DNA of 64,000 nt from Panulirus ornatus. Its lineage: Eukaryota; Arthropoda; Malacostraca; Decapoda; Palinuridae. The notes beneath the pieces are model-generated. The model saw only the letters and a program-made list of their open reading frames with translations, was not told the DNA's origin and searched no databases. The stretch is from the NCBI RefSeq assembly GCF_036320965.1, contig NC_092225.1:7250502-7314501 (forward strand), given 5' to 3'. The position numbers and the translations under genes are program-made. This document shows, piece after piece, positions 44,801 to 55,675 of the stretch (position 1 is the stretch's first letter; every line of letters starts with the position of its first letter).

Positions 44801-45383
44801 CCCGGTCTTGTCATCTAAACCACTAACACACTCTTTTAGCTGCTCCAAAACTCTTGCCTCTCATGATCTTTCTTCTCATGCCCAGGTGCACATGTACCAA
44901 TAATCACCCATCTCTCTCCATTAACTTTCAGTTTACCCACATCAATCTAGAATTTACTTTCTTACACTCTATCACATACTCCCACAACTCCTGTTTCAGG
45001 AATAGTGCTACTCGTTCCCTTGCTCTTGTCCTCTCACTAACCCCTGACTTTACTCCCAAGACATTCCTAAACCACTCTTCCCCTTTACCCTTGAGCTTCG
45101 TTTCACTCAGAGACAAAACACCCAAGTTCCTTTCCTCAAACATACCACCCATCTCTCCTTTTTTCTCATCTTGGTTACATCCACACACATTTAGACACTC
45201 CAATCAGAGCCTTCGAGGAGTATGAGCACTCCCCGCGTGACTCCTTCTTCTGTTTCCCCTTTTAGAAAGTCAAAATACAAGGAGGGGAGGGTTTCTGGCC
45301 CCCCGCTCCCGTCCCCTTTAGTCGCCTTCTACGACACATGAGGAATGCGTGGGAAGTATTCTTTCTCCCCATCCCCAGGGATT
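41831..45383 (-). mobile_element. RTE-like LINE, near full length (~3.55 kb), degenerate
   Basis: Structure from the 5' end (45383): 5' UTR starting atccctgggg-like and containing cgtagaaggcgactaaaggg, then APE endonuclease pieces (45203-44928 with SLSETKLKGKGEEWF; 44795-44484 with IGDLNAKV, LLDYVLIDRRAKE, MSDHYLV). The linker is 44432-43797. Reverse-transcriptase pieces are 43680-43492, 43437-42958 (FMDLEKAYDRV, FADDTALVAD) and 42876-42520. The extended 3' UTR occupies roughly 41840-42290. Frameshifts and stops separate all pieces, so it is inactive. The 3' UTR is about 300 bases longer than in the truncated copies. Length and domain order fit a compact APE-type element such as the RTE group. 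Confidence 0.85.
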
Positions 45384-45398
45384 TATATACGTATATAT

Positions 45399-45640
45399 CT
45401 TTCTTTCATACCATTCGGCATTTCCCGTATTAGCGAGGTAGCGTTAAGAACAGAGGAGTGGACCTTTGAGGGAATATCCTCACCTGGCCCCCTTCTCTGT
45501 TCCTTCTTTTGGAAAATTAAAGAAAAATGAGAGGGGAGGATTTCCACCCCCCCCCCCCCCCGCTCCCTTCCCTTTTAGTCGCCTTCTACGACACGCAGGG
45601 AATACGTGGGAAGTATTCTTTCTCCCCTATCCCCAGGGAT
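45399..45640 (-). mobile_element. Non-autonomous LINE derivative, copy 1
   Basis: A ~240-bp element read on the minus strand. Its 5' end (tatccctggggatagggg, cgtagaaggcgactaaaagg) matches the LINE 5' UTR. The middle has ccaaaagaaggaac and the 3' end has cgctacctcgctaatacggg. That core also closes the LINE 3' end (cgctacctcgcaaacgcggg). No coding capacity. Separated from the LINE 5' end by about 15 bases of TA-like sequence. Confidence 0.8.
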
Positions 45641-45650
45641 ATATATATAT

Positions 45651-45892
45651 TCTTCTTTTCTTTCTTTCAAACTATTCGCCATTTCCCGCATTAGCAAGGT
45701 AGCGTTAAGAACAGAGGACTGGGCCTCTGAGGGAATATCCTCACCTGGCACCCTTCTCTGTTCTTTCTTTTGGAAAATTGAAAAAAAAACAAGAGGGGAG
45801 GATTTCCAGCCCCACGCTCCCTCCCCTTTTATTCGCCTTCTACGACACGCAAGGAATACGTGGGAAGTATTCTTTCTCCCCTATCCCCAGGG

Positions 45893-45893
<1 letters not shown>
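45651..45893 (-). mobile_element. Non-autonomous LINE derivative, copy 2
   Basis: In tandem with copy 1, with only about 10 bases of TA between. Same length, ends and orientation. Confidence 0.8.

Positions 45894-45896
<3 letters not shown>

Positions 45897-45972
<76 letters not shown>
45897..45972. repeat. (TA)n microsatellite
   Basis: About 76 bases of TA. Confidence 0.95.
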
Positions 45973-45975
<3 letters not shown>

Positions 45976-46652
45976 TAGAATTGTGCACAATCATAAACTA
46001 AGAATAGATAAAAACAAGTCAGTGCTGAATGTTACATTAAGGCAATGATCATATTCACAGTCACCATATAAGAACTACCAATACACTACATATGAAAATA
46101 TTACTGCAATGGCTACAACAATTACAAAAAACAGTTGATGGTAACTATATGCACACATGATCTAAAAGATGAACAGGGGTAAAATGAAAACTTTACAATA
46201 ACTGATAATTCTCTGATTAGAGATGATTCACAAGAATCTCCTAGCGGTGAAATGAAACGAAAAAAAAGACTGATAAAGAAAAACAGAACAGACTTGGTTT
46301 ACAATGAAACATCACCGAATATGAGGCGAGACTTTTTCAGTATAACAGGCGATATGAACAATTCATTTGACATGAGATGAAAAAGCTTTTTAAAATAAAA
46401 AGAAACAGCTTATGAATGTGTGCAACAGAAGTCTGAGAAAAATAATAGGGAATGAAAGAGTTTACAAGAAGTTTTTTACCTGTTAAAAGAGAAATCATCT
46501 ATGAGGAATGTTATCTATGTGAGTCATAAGTGAAGGAAATCTAAGCAGCCTTACAAGAGTTTCATGGACTAAACCTTAATACTATCAGGTATAGGTCAAG
46601 ACATGCGTGTCAATATGTTTTATTAAACTGGTCAGTGTCTTGATATCAACCT

Positions 46653-46655
<3 letters not shown>
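45973..46655. other. Unique AT-rich sequence, no feature seen
   Basis: No frame, repeat family or splice signal supported. It separates two (TA)n tracts. Confidence 0.5.
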
Positions 46656-46731
<76 letters not shown>

Positions 46732-46734
46732 ATT
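46656..46734. repeat. (TA)n microsatellite
   Basis: About 78 bases with one phase slip, abutting a Penelope-like terminus. Confidence 0.95.
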
Positions 46735-46970
46735 GGAAAGGATCACAATTTTGCGCGTGATCATGTATGCTCCTATGAGTCCAGGAGTAAATGAAACACG
46801 ATAAGTTCCCAAGTGCGCTTTCGTGTAATAATCACATCATCAGGGGAGACATAAGAGAGAAATATATTTCAGTTGATGTACAACGAAGAGACGTAGCTAG
46901 GACGCCATTTGGTAAACAAGTCAAGTTACTTGGGAACTTACCTTGTTTCATTTTCCCCGTGGACGCACAG

Positions 46971-46973
<3 letters not shown>
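46735..46973. mobile_element. Penelope-like terminal foldback
   Basis: The left arm 46735-46920 is the family terminus in minus orientation (ggaaaggatcacaatt to gccatttggtaaac). The right arm 46921-46973 repeats only the outer part in reverse complement. No GIY-YIG sequence inside. (TA)n on both sides. Confidence 0.7.

Positions 46974-47051
<78 letters not shown>
46974..47051. repeat. (TA)n microsatellite
   Basis: About 78 bases of TA with a C interruption near 47040. Confidence 0.95.
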
Positions 47052-47052
<1 letters not shown>

Positions 47053-47301
47053 CTTTTTCTTTCATACTATTCGCCATTTCCCGCGATAGCGAGGTAGCGT
47101 TAAGAACAGAGGACTGGGCCTTTGAGGGAATATCCTCACCTGGCCCCCTTCTCTGTTCCGTCTTTTGGAAAATTAAAAAAATAAAGAAAAAAAAAAACGA
47201 GAGGGGAGGATTTACAGCCCCCGCTCCCTTCCCTTTTAGTCGCCTTCTACGACACGCAGGTAATACATGGGAAGTATTCTTTCTCCCCTATCCCCAGGGA
47301 T

Positions 47302-47302
<1 letters not shown>
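47052..47302 (-). mobile_element. Non-autonomous LINE derivative, copy 3
   Basis: Same family as 45399-45640, with a slightly longer internal A-rich stretch. Flanked by (TA)n on both sides. Confidence 0.8.

Positions 47303-47303
<1 letters not shown>

Positions 47304-47370
<67 letters not shown>
47304..47370. repeat. (TA)n microsatellite
   Basis: About 67 bases of TA between element copy 3 and a LINE tail. Confidence 0.95.
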
Positions 47371-47387
<17 letters not shown>

Positions 47388-47809
47388 TTTTATACTTTGT
47401 CGCTGTCTCCCGCGTTTGCGAGGTAGCGCAAGGAAACAGACGAAAGAAATGGCCCAACCCCCCCCCCCCCCATACACATGTACATACAGACGTCCACACA
47501 CGCAAATATACATACCTACACAGCTTTCCATGGTTTACCCCAGACGCTTCACATGCCTTGATTCAATCCACTGACAGCACGTCAAACCCTGTATACCACA
47601 TCGCTCCAATTCACTCTATTCCTTGCCCTCCTTTCACCCTCCTGCATGTTCAGGCCCCGATCACACAAAATCTTTTTCACTCCATCTTTCCACCTCCAAT
47701 TTGGTCTCCCTCTTCTCCTCGTTCCCTCCACCTCCGACACATATATCCTCTTGGTCAATCTTTCCTCACTCATTCTCTCCATGTGCCCAAACCATTTCAA
47801 AACACCCTA
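47371..47809 (-). mobile_element. RTE-like LINE, strongly 5'-truncated
   Basis: Poly-T 47371-47391, the short 3' UTR and the last ~70 codons of the reverse-transcriptase ORF ([13 protein letters not shown] to DVVYR). It ends at 47809, where accct runs directly into TA repeats. Confidence 0.85.
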
Positions 47810-47821
47810 TATATATATATA

Positions 47822-48553
<732 letters not shown>

Positions 48554-48602
<49 letters not shown>
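48554..48602. repeat. (TA)n microsatellite
   Basis: About 49 bases of TA. Confidence 0.95.
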
Positions 48603-48607
<5 letters not shown>

Positions 48608-48814
48608 GCCCAGTGATATATGACGTTAAGTCACAATGTTGTGCTGACGGACCTGTGTATCCAATACTGTGTGCAGACAATATATTTATCGGGGCAGTAA
48701 CAACAAATATGGTAGACAGCACAGTGATATACGGGTCAGGTTACTGAGGTGGGCTGATGCCAAGTTGTACTTAGTACAAAGATACAAAAACATATGAAAG
48801 GCTGGTTCATTTAC

Positions 48815-48816
<2 letters not shown>
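48603..48816. other. Unique insert with ~110-bp spaced direct repeat
   Basis: Sequence between two TA tracts in which gacagc-cagtgatata occurs at 48603 and again at 48715. No coding content or known family. Confidence 0.5.
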
Positions 48817-48909
<93 letters not shown>

Positions 48910-48926
48910 AATATATATAAATATAT
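48817..48926. repeat. (TA)n microsatellite, interrupted
   Basis: TA tract with AAATATA interruptions at its right end. Confidence 0.9.
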
Positions 48927-49170
48927 CTTTTTCTTTTTTCTTTTAAACTATTCGCCATTTCCCGCGTTAGCGAGGTAGCATTAAGAACAGAGGACTGGGC
49001 CTTTGAGGGAATACCCTCACCTGGCCCAATTCTCAGTTCCTTCTTTTGGAAAATTAAAAAAAAAACGAGAGGGGAGGATTTCCAGCCCCCCGCTCCCTCC
49101 CCTTTTAGTCGCCTTCTACGACACGCAGGGAATACGTGGGAAGTATTCTTAATCCCCTATCCCCAGGGAT
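48927..49170 (-). mobile_element. Non-autonomous LINE derivative, copy 6
   Basis: Same ~240-bp family; (TA)n on both sides. Confidence 0.8.
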
Positions 49171-49180
49171 ATATAAATAT

Positions 49181-49272
<92 letters not shown>
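49171..49272. repeat. (TA)n microsatellite
   Basis: About 100 bases of TA with two early interruptions, abutting the Penelope-like element. Confidence 0.95.
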
Positions 49273-49274
<2 letters not shown>

Positions 49275-50171
49275 CAATCGGTCACAGTGGAGCGCGTGAT
49301 CTAGTATTTGCTGATAACCATAAGGAAAATGAAACACGATAAGTTCCCAATTGAACTTTCGCGTAATGATCACATCGTCAGGGGAGATACAAGAATGAGA
49401 CAGAAGACTTAGAACAGTCAGTTTTATGCAAAAAAGAGGCGGAGCTAAAACGCCGTTGGCAAACAAGTGCTTCCGGTTGGTGGAGTTCAGGTCTGGCATC
49501 ATGCCTGTCATAAAATTTTATGAGAACAGGACAGGGAGCCTATAACGAAGCTATCCAGTTTGCCTTCAGCAATAATAATAGCATAAAGAATATATTAATC
49601 AAAAACTCGCCAGGAAATTCTGCGTGCTGTGTTTACAGAGCACTTTGTAAAAGCTGTATGTTTTATATGGGGCAGACTGGTAAGTATGTCTGTGTTAGAC
49701 GTAAGCAACACAAGTATAGCATAAGAACAGGAAAAGACACAAAAGTTCTGCTTAAACATGTCAAAAATAATAACCATTGTGTTAACTGGAGTAACGCTAA
49801 TTCAGTTATTAACTGTAACTCCATTACCAAGAGAAATATCATTGAATCTTCTCTTATCAAATACACAAAGAATTTTAACATGAATATAAGTGAAGGTTTA
49901 TACAAACTGGATAGCTTTGTCGTAAGCAAAATTTGTAGACTGTTCCTTGTCCTATCCACATAACAAAATTTCATGGGTCCTGATGTCAAACCCGAACAAC
50001 ACCAACCAGAGACACTTGTTTACCAACGACGTCTTAGCTCCGCCTCTTCTTTGTATATAAACTGTTTTAAGTCTTCTATCTCATTGTTGTATCTCCCATG
50101 ACGATGTAATCATTACACATAAGAATACTTGGGATCTTACCATGCTTCAATTTCCTCGTGGTTATCAGCAT
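49273..50171 (+). mobile_element. Penelope-like element with inverted terminal arms
   Basis: A compact 0.9-kb unit. The left arm (about 49309-49520) and the right arm (about 49965-50170) are near-perfect reverse complements of each other, both containing gaggcggagcta. The GIY-YIG endonuclease ORF lies between them. The left side has 36 extra terminal bases (gcaatcggtcacagtgg and following). The reverse-transcriptase part of a full element is missing. Flanked by (TA)n on the left and a short TA run on the right, where a LINE poly-T follows. Confidence 0.8.
49520..49963 (+). CDS. GIY-YIG endonuclease fragment of a Penelope-like element
   Basis: 147 codons open from Met to stop. In Penelope-like elements this C-terminal domain nicks the target DNA for reverse transcription. 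Visible landmarks: AFSNNNSIKNILIKNS (15-30), the Cys-rich GIY equivalent CCVYRALCKSC (36-46), the YIG equivalent FYMGQTGK (48-55), the Arg/His segment VRRKQHKYSIR (59-69) and NIIESSLI with the expected catalytic Glu (106-113). The end reads SEGLYKLDSFVVSKIC. The upstream reverse transcriptase is absent, so it is a partial gene unless read from its own Met. The frame is intact, unlike the copy at 28 kb. Confidence 0.75.
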   Translation: MRTGQGAYNEAIQFAFSNNNSIKNILIKNSPGNSACCVYRALCKSCMFYMGQTGKYVCVRRKQHKYSIRTGKDTKVLLKHVKNNNHCVNWSNANSVINCNSITKRNIIESSLIKYTKNFNMNISEGLYKLDSFVVSKICRLFLVLST

Positions 50172-50179
50172 ATATATAT

Positions 50180-51183
<1,004 letters not shown>

Positions 51184-51187
51184 TATT

Positions 51188-54100
51188 TATTTTTATTTTA
51201 CTTTGTCGCTGTCTCCCGCGTTAGCGAGGTAGCGCAAGGAAACAGACGAAAGAATGGCCCAACCAGCCCACATACACATGTATATACATACACGTCCATA
51301 CATGCAAATATACATACCTATACATCTCGATGTACAATACATAGACACACAGACATATACATATATACACATGTACATAATTCATACTGTCTGCCCTTAT
51401 TTGTTCCCATCGCCACCTCGCCACACATGGAATAACAACCCCCTCCCCCCTCATGTGCGCGAGGTAGCGCTAGGAAAGACAACAAAGGCCACATTCGTTC
51501 ACACTCAGTCTCTAGCTGTCATGTAATAATGCACCGAAACCACAGCTCCCTTTCCACATCCAGGCCCCACACACTTTCCATGGTTTACCCCAGACGCTTC
51601 ACATGCCCTGGTTCAATCCATTGACAGCACGTCGACCCCGGTATACCACATCGTTCCAATTCACTCTATTCTTTGCACGCCTTTCACACTCCTGCATGTT
51701 CAGGCCCCGATCACTCAAAATCTTTTTCACTGCATCTTTCCACCTTCAATTTGGTCTCCCACCTCTCCTCGTTCCCTCCACCTCTGACACATATATCCTC
51801 TTGGTCAATCTTTCCTCACTCATTCTCTCCATGTGACCAAACCATTTCAAAACACACTCTTCTGCTCTCTCAACCACACTCTTTCTATTTCCACACATCT
51901 CTCTCACCCTTACATTACTTACTCGATCAAACCACCTCACACCACATATTGTCCTCAAACATCTCATTTCCAGCACATCCACCCTCCTGCGCACAACTCT
52001 ATCCATAGCCCACGCCTCGCAACCATACAACATTGTCGGAACCACTATTCCTTCAAACATACCCATTTTTGCTTTCCGCCGAGATAATGTTCTCGACTTC
52101 CAAACATTCTTCAAGGCTCCTAGAATTTTCGCCCCCTCCCCCACCCTATGATTCACTTCCGCTTCCATGGTTCCATCCGCTGCCAGATCCACTCCCAGAT
52201 ATCTAAAACACTTTACTTCCTCCAGCTTTTCTCCATTCAAACTTACCTCCCAGTTGACTTGACCCTTAACCCTACTGTACCTAATAACCTTGCTCTTATT
52301 CACATTTACTCTTAACTTTCTTCTTTCACACACTTTACCAAACTCAGTCACCAGCTTCTGCAGTTTCTTACATGAATCAGCCACCAGCGCTGTATCATCG
52401 GCGAACAACAACTGACTCACTTCCCAAGCTCTCTCATCCACAACAGACTGCATACTTGCCCCTCTTTCCAAAACTCTTGCATTCACCTCCCTAACAACCC
52501 CATCCATAAACAAATTAAACAACCATGGAGACATCACACACCCCTGCCGCAAACCTACATTCACTGAGAACCAATCACTTTCCTCTCTTCCTACACGTAC
52601 ACATGCCTTACATCCTCCATAAAAACTTTTCACTGCTTCTAACAACTTGCCTCCCACACCATATATTCTTAAAAACCTTCCATAGAGCATCTCTATCAAC
52701 TCTATCATATGCCTTCTCCAGATCCATAAATGCTACATACAAATCCATTAGTTTTTCTAAGTATTTCTCACATATATTCTTCAAAGCAAACACCTGATCC
52801 ACACATCCTCTACCACTTCTGAAACCACACTGCTCTTCCCCAATCTGATGCTCTGTACACGCCTTCACCCTCTCAATCAATACCCTCCCATATAATTTAC
52901 CAGGAATACTCAACAAACTTATACCTCTGTAATTTGAGCACTCACTCTTATCCCCTTTGCCTTTGTACAATGGCACTATTCAAGCATTCCGCCAATCCTT
53001 AGATACCTCACCATGAATCATACATACATTAAATAACCTCACCAACCAGTCAACAATACAGTCACCCCCTTTTTTTTTATAAATTCCACTGCAACACCAT
53101 CCAAACTTGCTGCTTTGCCGGCTTTCATCTTCCGTAAAGCTTTTACTACCTCTTCTCTATTCACCAAATCATTTTCCCTAACCCTCTCACTTTGCACACT
53201 ACCTCGACCAAAACACCCTATATCTGCCACTCTATCATCAAACATATTCAAAAAACCTTCAAAATACTCACTCCATCTCCTTCTCACATCACCACTACTT
53301 GTTATCACCTCCCCATTAGCCCCCTTCACTGAAGTTCCCATTTGCTCCCTTGTATTACGCACTTTACTTACCTCCTTCCAGAACATCTTTTTATTCTCCC
53401 TAAAATTTAATGATACTCTCTCACCCCAACTCTCATTTGCCCTCTTTTTCACCTCTTGCACCTTTTTCTTGACCTCCTGCCTCTTTCTTTTATACCTCTC
53501 CCACTCATTTCCATTATTTCCCTGCAAAAATCGTTCAAATGCCTCTCTCTTCTCTTTCACTAACAATCTTACTTCTTCATCCCACCACTCACTACCTATT
53601 CTAATCAACCCACCTCCCACGCTTCTCATGCCCCAAGCATCTTTTGCACAAGCCATCACTGCTTCCCTAAATACATCCCATTCCTCCCCCACTCCCCTTA
53701 CCTCCTTTGTTCTCACCTTTTTCCATTCTGTACTCAGTCTCTCCTGGTACTTCCTCACACAAGTCTCCTTACCAAGCTTACTTACTCTCACGACTTTCTT
53801 CACCCCAACATTCTCTCTTCTTTTCTGAAAACCCCCACAAATCTTCACCTTCGCCTCCACAAGATAATGATCAGACATCCCTCCAGTTGCATCTCTCAGC
53901 ACATTAACATCCAAAAGTCTCTCTTTCGCACGCCTGTCAATTAACACGTAATCCAATAACGCTCTCTGGCCATCTCTCCTACTTACATACATATACTTAT
54001 GTATATCTCGCTTTTTAAACCAGGTATTCCCAATCATCAGTCCTTTTTCAGCACATAAATCTACAAGCTCTTCACCATTTCCATTTACAACAATGAACAC

Positions 54101-54755
54101 TCCATGTATACCAATCATTCCCTCAACTGCCACATTACTCACCTTTGCATTCAAATCGCCCATCACTATAACCCGGTCTTGTACATCAAAACCACTAACA
54201 CACTCATTCTGTTGCTCCCAAAACACTTGCCTCTCATGATCTTTCTTCTCATGCCCAGGTGCATATGCACCAATAATCACCCATCTCTCTCCATCAACTT
54301 TCAGTTTTACCCATATCAATCTAGAATTTACTTTCTTACACTCTATCACATACTCCCACAACTCCTGATTCAGGAGTAGTGCTACTCCTTCCCTTGCTCT
54401 TGTCCTCTCACTAACCCCTGACTTTACTCCCAAGACATTCCCAAACCACTCCTCCCCTTTACCCTCTAGCTTCGTTTCACTCAGAGACAAAACATCCAGG
54501 CTCCTTTCCTCAAACATACTACCTATCTCTCCTTTTTTGTCATCTTGGTTACATCGACACACATTTAGACACCCCAATCTGAGCCTTCGAGGAGGATGAG
54601 CACTCCTCGCGTGACTCCTTCTTCTGTTTCCCCTTTTAGAAAGTTAAAATACAAGGATGGGAGGGTTTCTGGCCCCCCGCTCCCGTCCCCTTTAGTCGCC
54701 TTCTACGACAAGTGAGGAATGCGTGGGCAGTATTCTTTCTCCCCTATTCCCAAGG

Positions 54756-54757
<2 letters not shown>
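51188..54757 (-). mobile_element. RTE-like LINE, full length (~3.57 kb)
   Basis: The best complete copy. 5' UTR 54757 to about 54580; APE plus the start of the reverse transcriptase in one frame, 54577-53039. The reverse transcriptase continues in other frames: 52976-52608 (NYRGISLLSIPGKLYG, CGFRSGRGCVDQVF) and 52708-51746 (GLRQGCVMSPWLF, FADDTALVAD). At least three frame breaks (near 53070, 52670 and 51770) make it inactive. The 3' UTR is the long version, with the 3'-terminal motif gcgctacctcgc present twice: at the end (about 51224-51236) and internally (about 51458-51471). APE before RT, no RNase H and compact length suggest an RTE-type clade. Confidence 0.9.
53039..54577 (-). CDS. LINE ORF part: APE endonuclease and RT start, 512 aa
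   Basis: The endonuclease nicks genomic DNA to prime reverse transcription. Motifs of the exonuclease/endonuclease/phosphatase fold: SLSETKLEG (31-39), GAYAPGHE (103-110), VMGDLNAKV (138-146), LLDYVLIDRR (207-216) and GGMSDHYLV (232-240) with the catalytic SDH. Then come a Lys/Arg-rich, probably helical linker (about 265-400) and the beginning of the reverse transcriptase (EVVKALRKMKAGKAASLDGV). It ends at a frameshift in a T-run near 53070 (VEFIKKKGVTVL), where sister copies read on. All endonuclease catalytic residues appear intact. Confidence 0.8.
   Translation of the reverse strand: MGCLNVCRCNQDDKKGEIGSMFEERSLDVLSLSETKLEGKGEEWFGNVLGVKSGVSERTRAREGVALLLNQELWEYVIECKKVNSRLIWVKLKVDGERWVIIGAYAPGHEKKDHERQVFWEQQNECVSGFDVQDRVIVMGDLNAKVSNVAVEGMIGIHGVFIVVNGNGEELVDLCAEKGLMIGNTWFKKRDIHKYMYVSRRDGQRALLDYVLIDRRAKERLLDVNVLRDATGGMSDHYLVEAKVKICGGFQKRRENVGVKKVVRVSKLGKETCVRKYQERLSTEWKKVRTKEVRGVGEEWDVFREAVMACAKDAWGMRSVGGGLIRIGSEWWDEEVRLLVKEKREAFERFLQGNNGNEWERYKRKRQEVKKKVQEVKKRANESWGERVSLNFRENKKMFWKEVSKVRNTREQMGTSVKGANGEVITSSGDVRRRWSEYFEGFLNMFDDRVADIGCFGRGSVQSERVRENDLVNREEVVKALRKMKAGKAASLDGVAVEFIKKKGVTVLLTGW

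Positions 54758-54833
<76 letters not shown>
54758..54833. repeat. (TA)n microsatellite
   Basis: About 76 bases of TA. Confidence 0.95.
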
Positions 54834-54836
<3 letters not shown>

Positions 54837-55056
54837 TTTTTCTTATACGATTTGCCATTTCCCGCGTTAGCAAGGTAGCGTTAAGAACAAGACTGAGCCT
54901 TCGAGGGAATATCCTCATTTGGACACCTTTTCTGGTCCTCTTTTGGAAAATTAGAAAAAAAAAAAAAAACGAGAGAGAGGATTTCCAGCCCCGGTCGCCT
55001 TCTATGACATGCAGGGAAAACGTGGGAAATTCTTTCTCCCCTATCCACAGGGATAA
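54834..55056 (-). mobile_element. Non-autonomous LINE derivative, copy 7 (in composite)
   Basis: Diverged copy with its 3' end at 54834. Its complete 5' end (ggggataggg equivalent) at 55056 joins directly to an opposite-strand LINE fragment instead of (TA)n. Confidence 0.75.
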
Positions 55057-55593
55057 TTTCAAGCGATTGGGGCCTGAACATACAAGAGGGTGAAAGGTGT
55101 GCAAGAAATAAAGTGAAGTGGAACGATGTGGTATACCAGGGTCGACGTGTTGTCAATGGACTGAACCAGGGCATGCGAAGCGTCCGGGGCAAACCATGGA
55201 AAGTCCTGTGGGGCCTGGATGTGGAAATGGAGCTGTGGCCCCGTTGCATAACACGCGACAGCCAGAGTCTGAGTGAGGACGAGTGTGGCCCCTGTTGTCC
55301 TTTCCTTGAGGTGCTTAGCGCACACGCGGGGGGAGGGCGGGTGTCATTTCATGTGTGGTGGGGTGGCGGCGGGAACGGATGAAGGCAGCATGTATGAATA
55401 TGTGCATGTGTATATATGTATATGTCTGTGTAGGTATAAGTATGTATACCTTGAAATGTATAGGTACGTATATGTGCGTGTGTGGGCGTTTATGTATATA
55501 CACGTGCATGTGGGTGGGCTTGGCCACTCCCTCGTCTGCCTCCCCGCGCCACCTCGCTAACACGGGTGACAGCAACAAAATATAATAGAAATG

Positions 55594-55594
<1 letters not shown>
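55057..55594 (+). mobile_element. LINE 3' end, long-UTR type (in composite)
   Basis: Plus strand from the codons near LCDRGLNMQ (gattggggcctgaacataca) through the long 3' UTR to the terminus cgccacctcgctaacacggg and an A-rich tail meeting (TA)n. With 54834-55056 it forms a second unit with outward-facing 3' tails. Confidence 0.75.

Positions 55595-55595
<1 letters not shown>

Positions 55596-55672
<77 letters not shown>
55596..55672. repeat. (TA)n microsatellite
   Basis: About 77 bases of TA. Confidence 0.95.
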
Positions 55673-55673
<1 letters not shown>

Positions 55674-55675
<2 letters not shown>

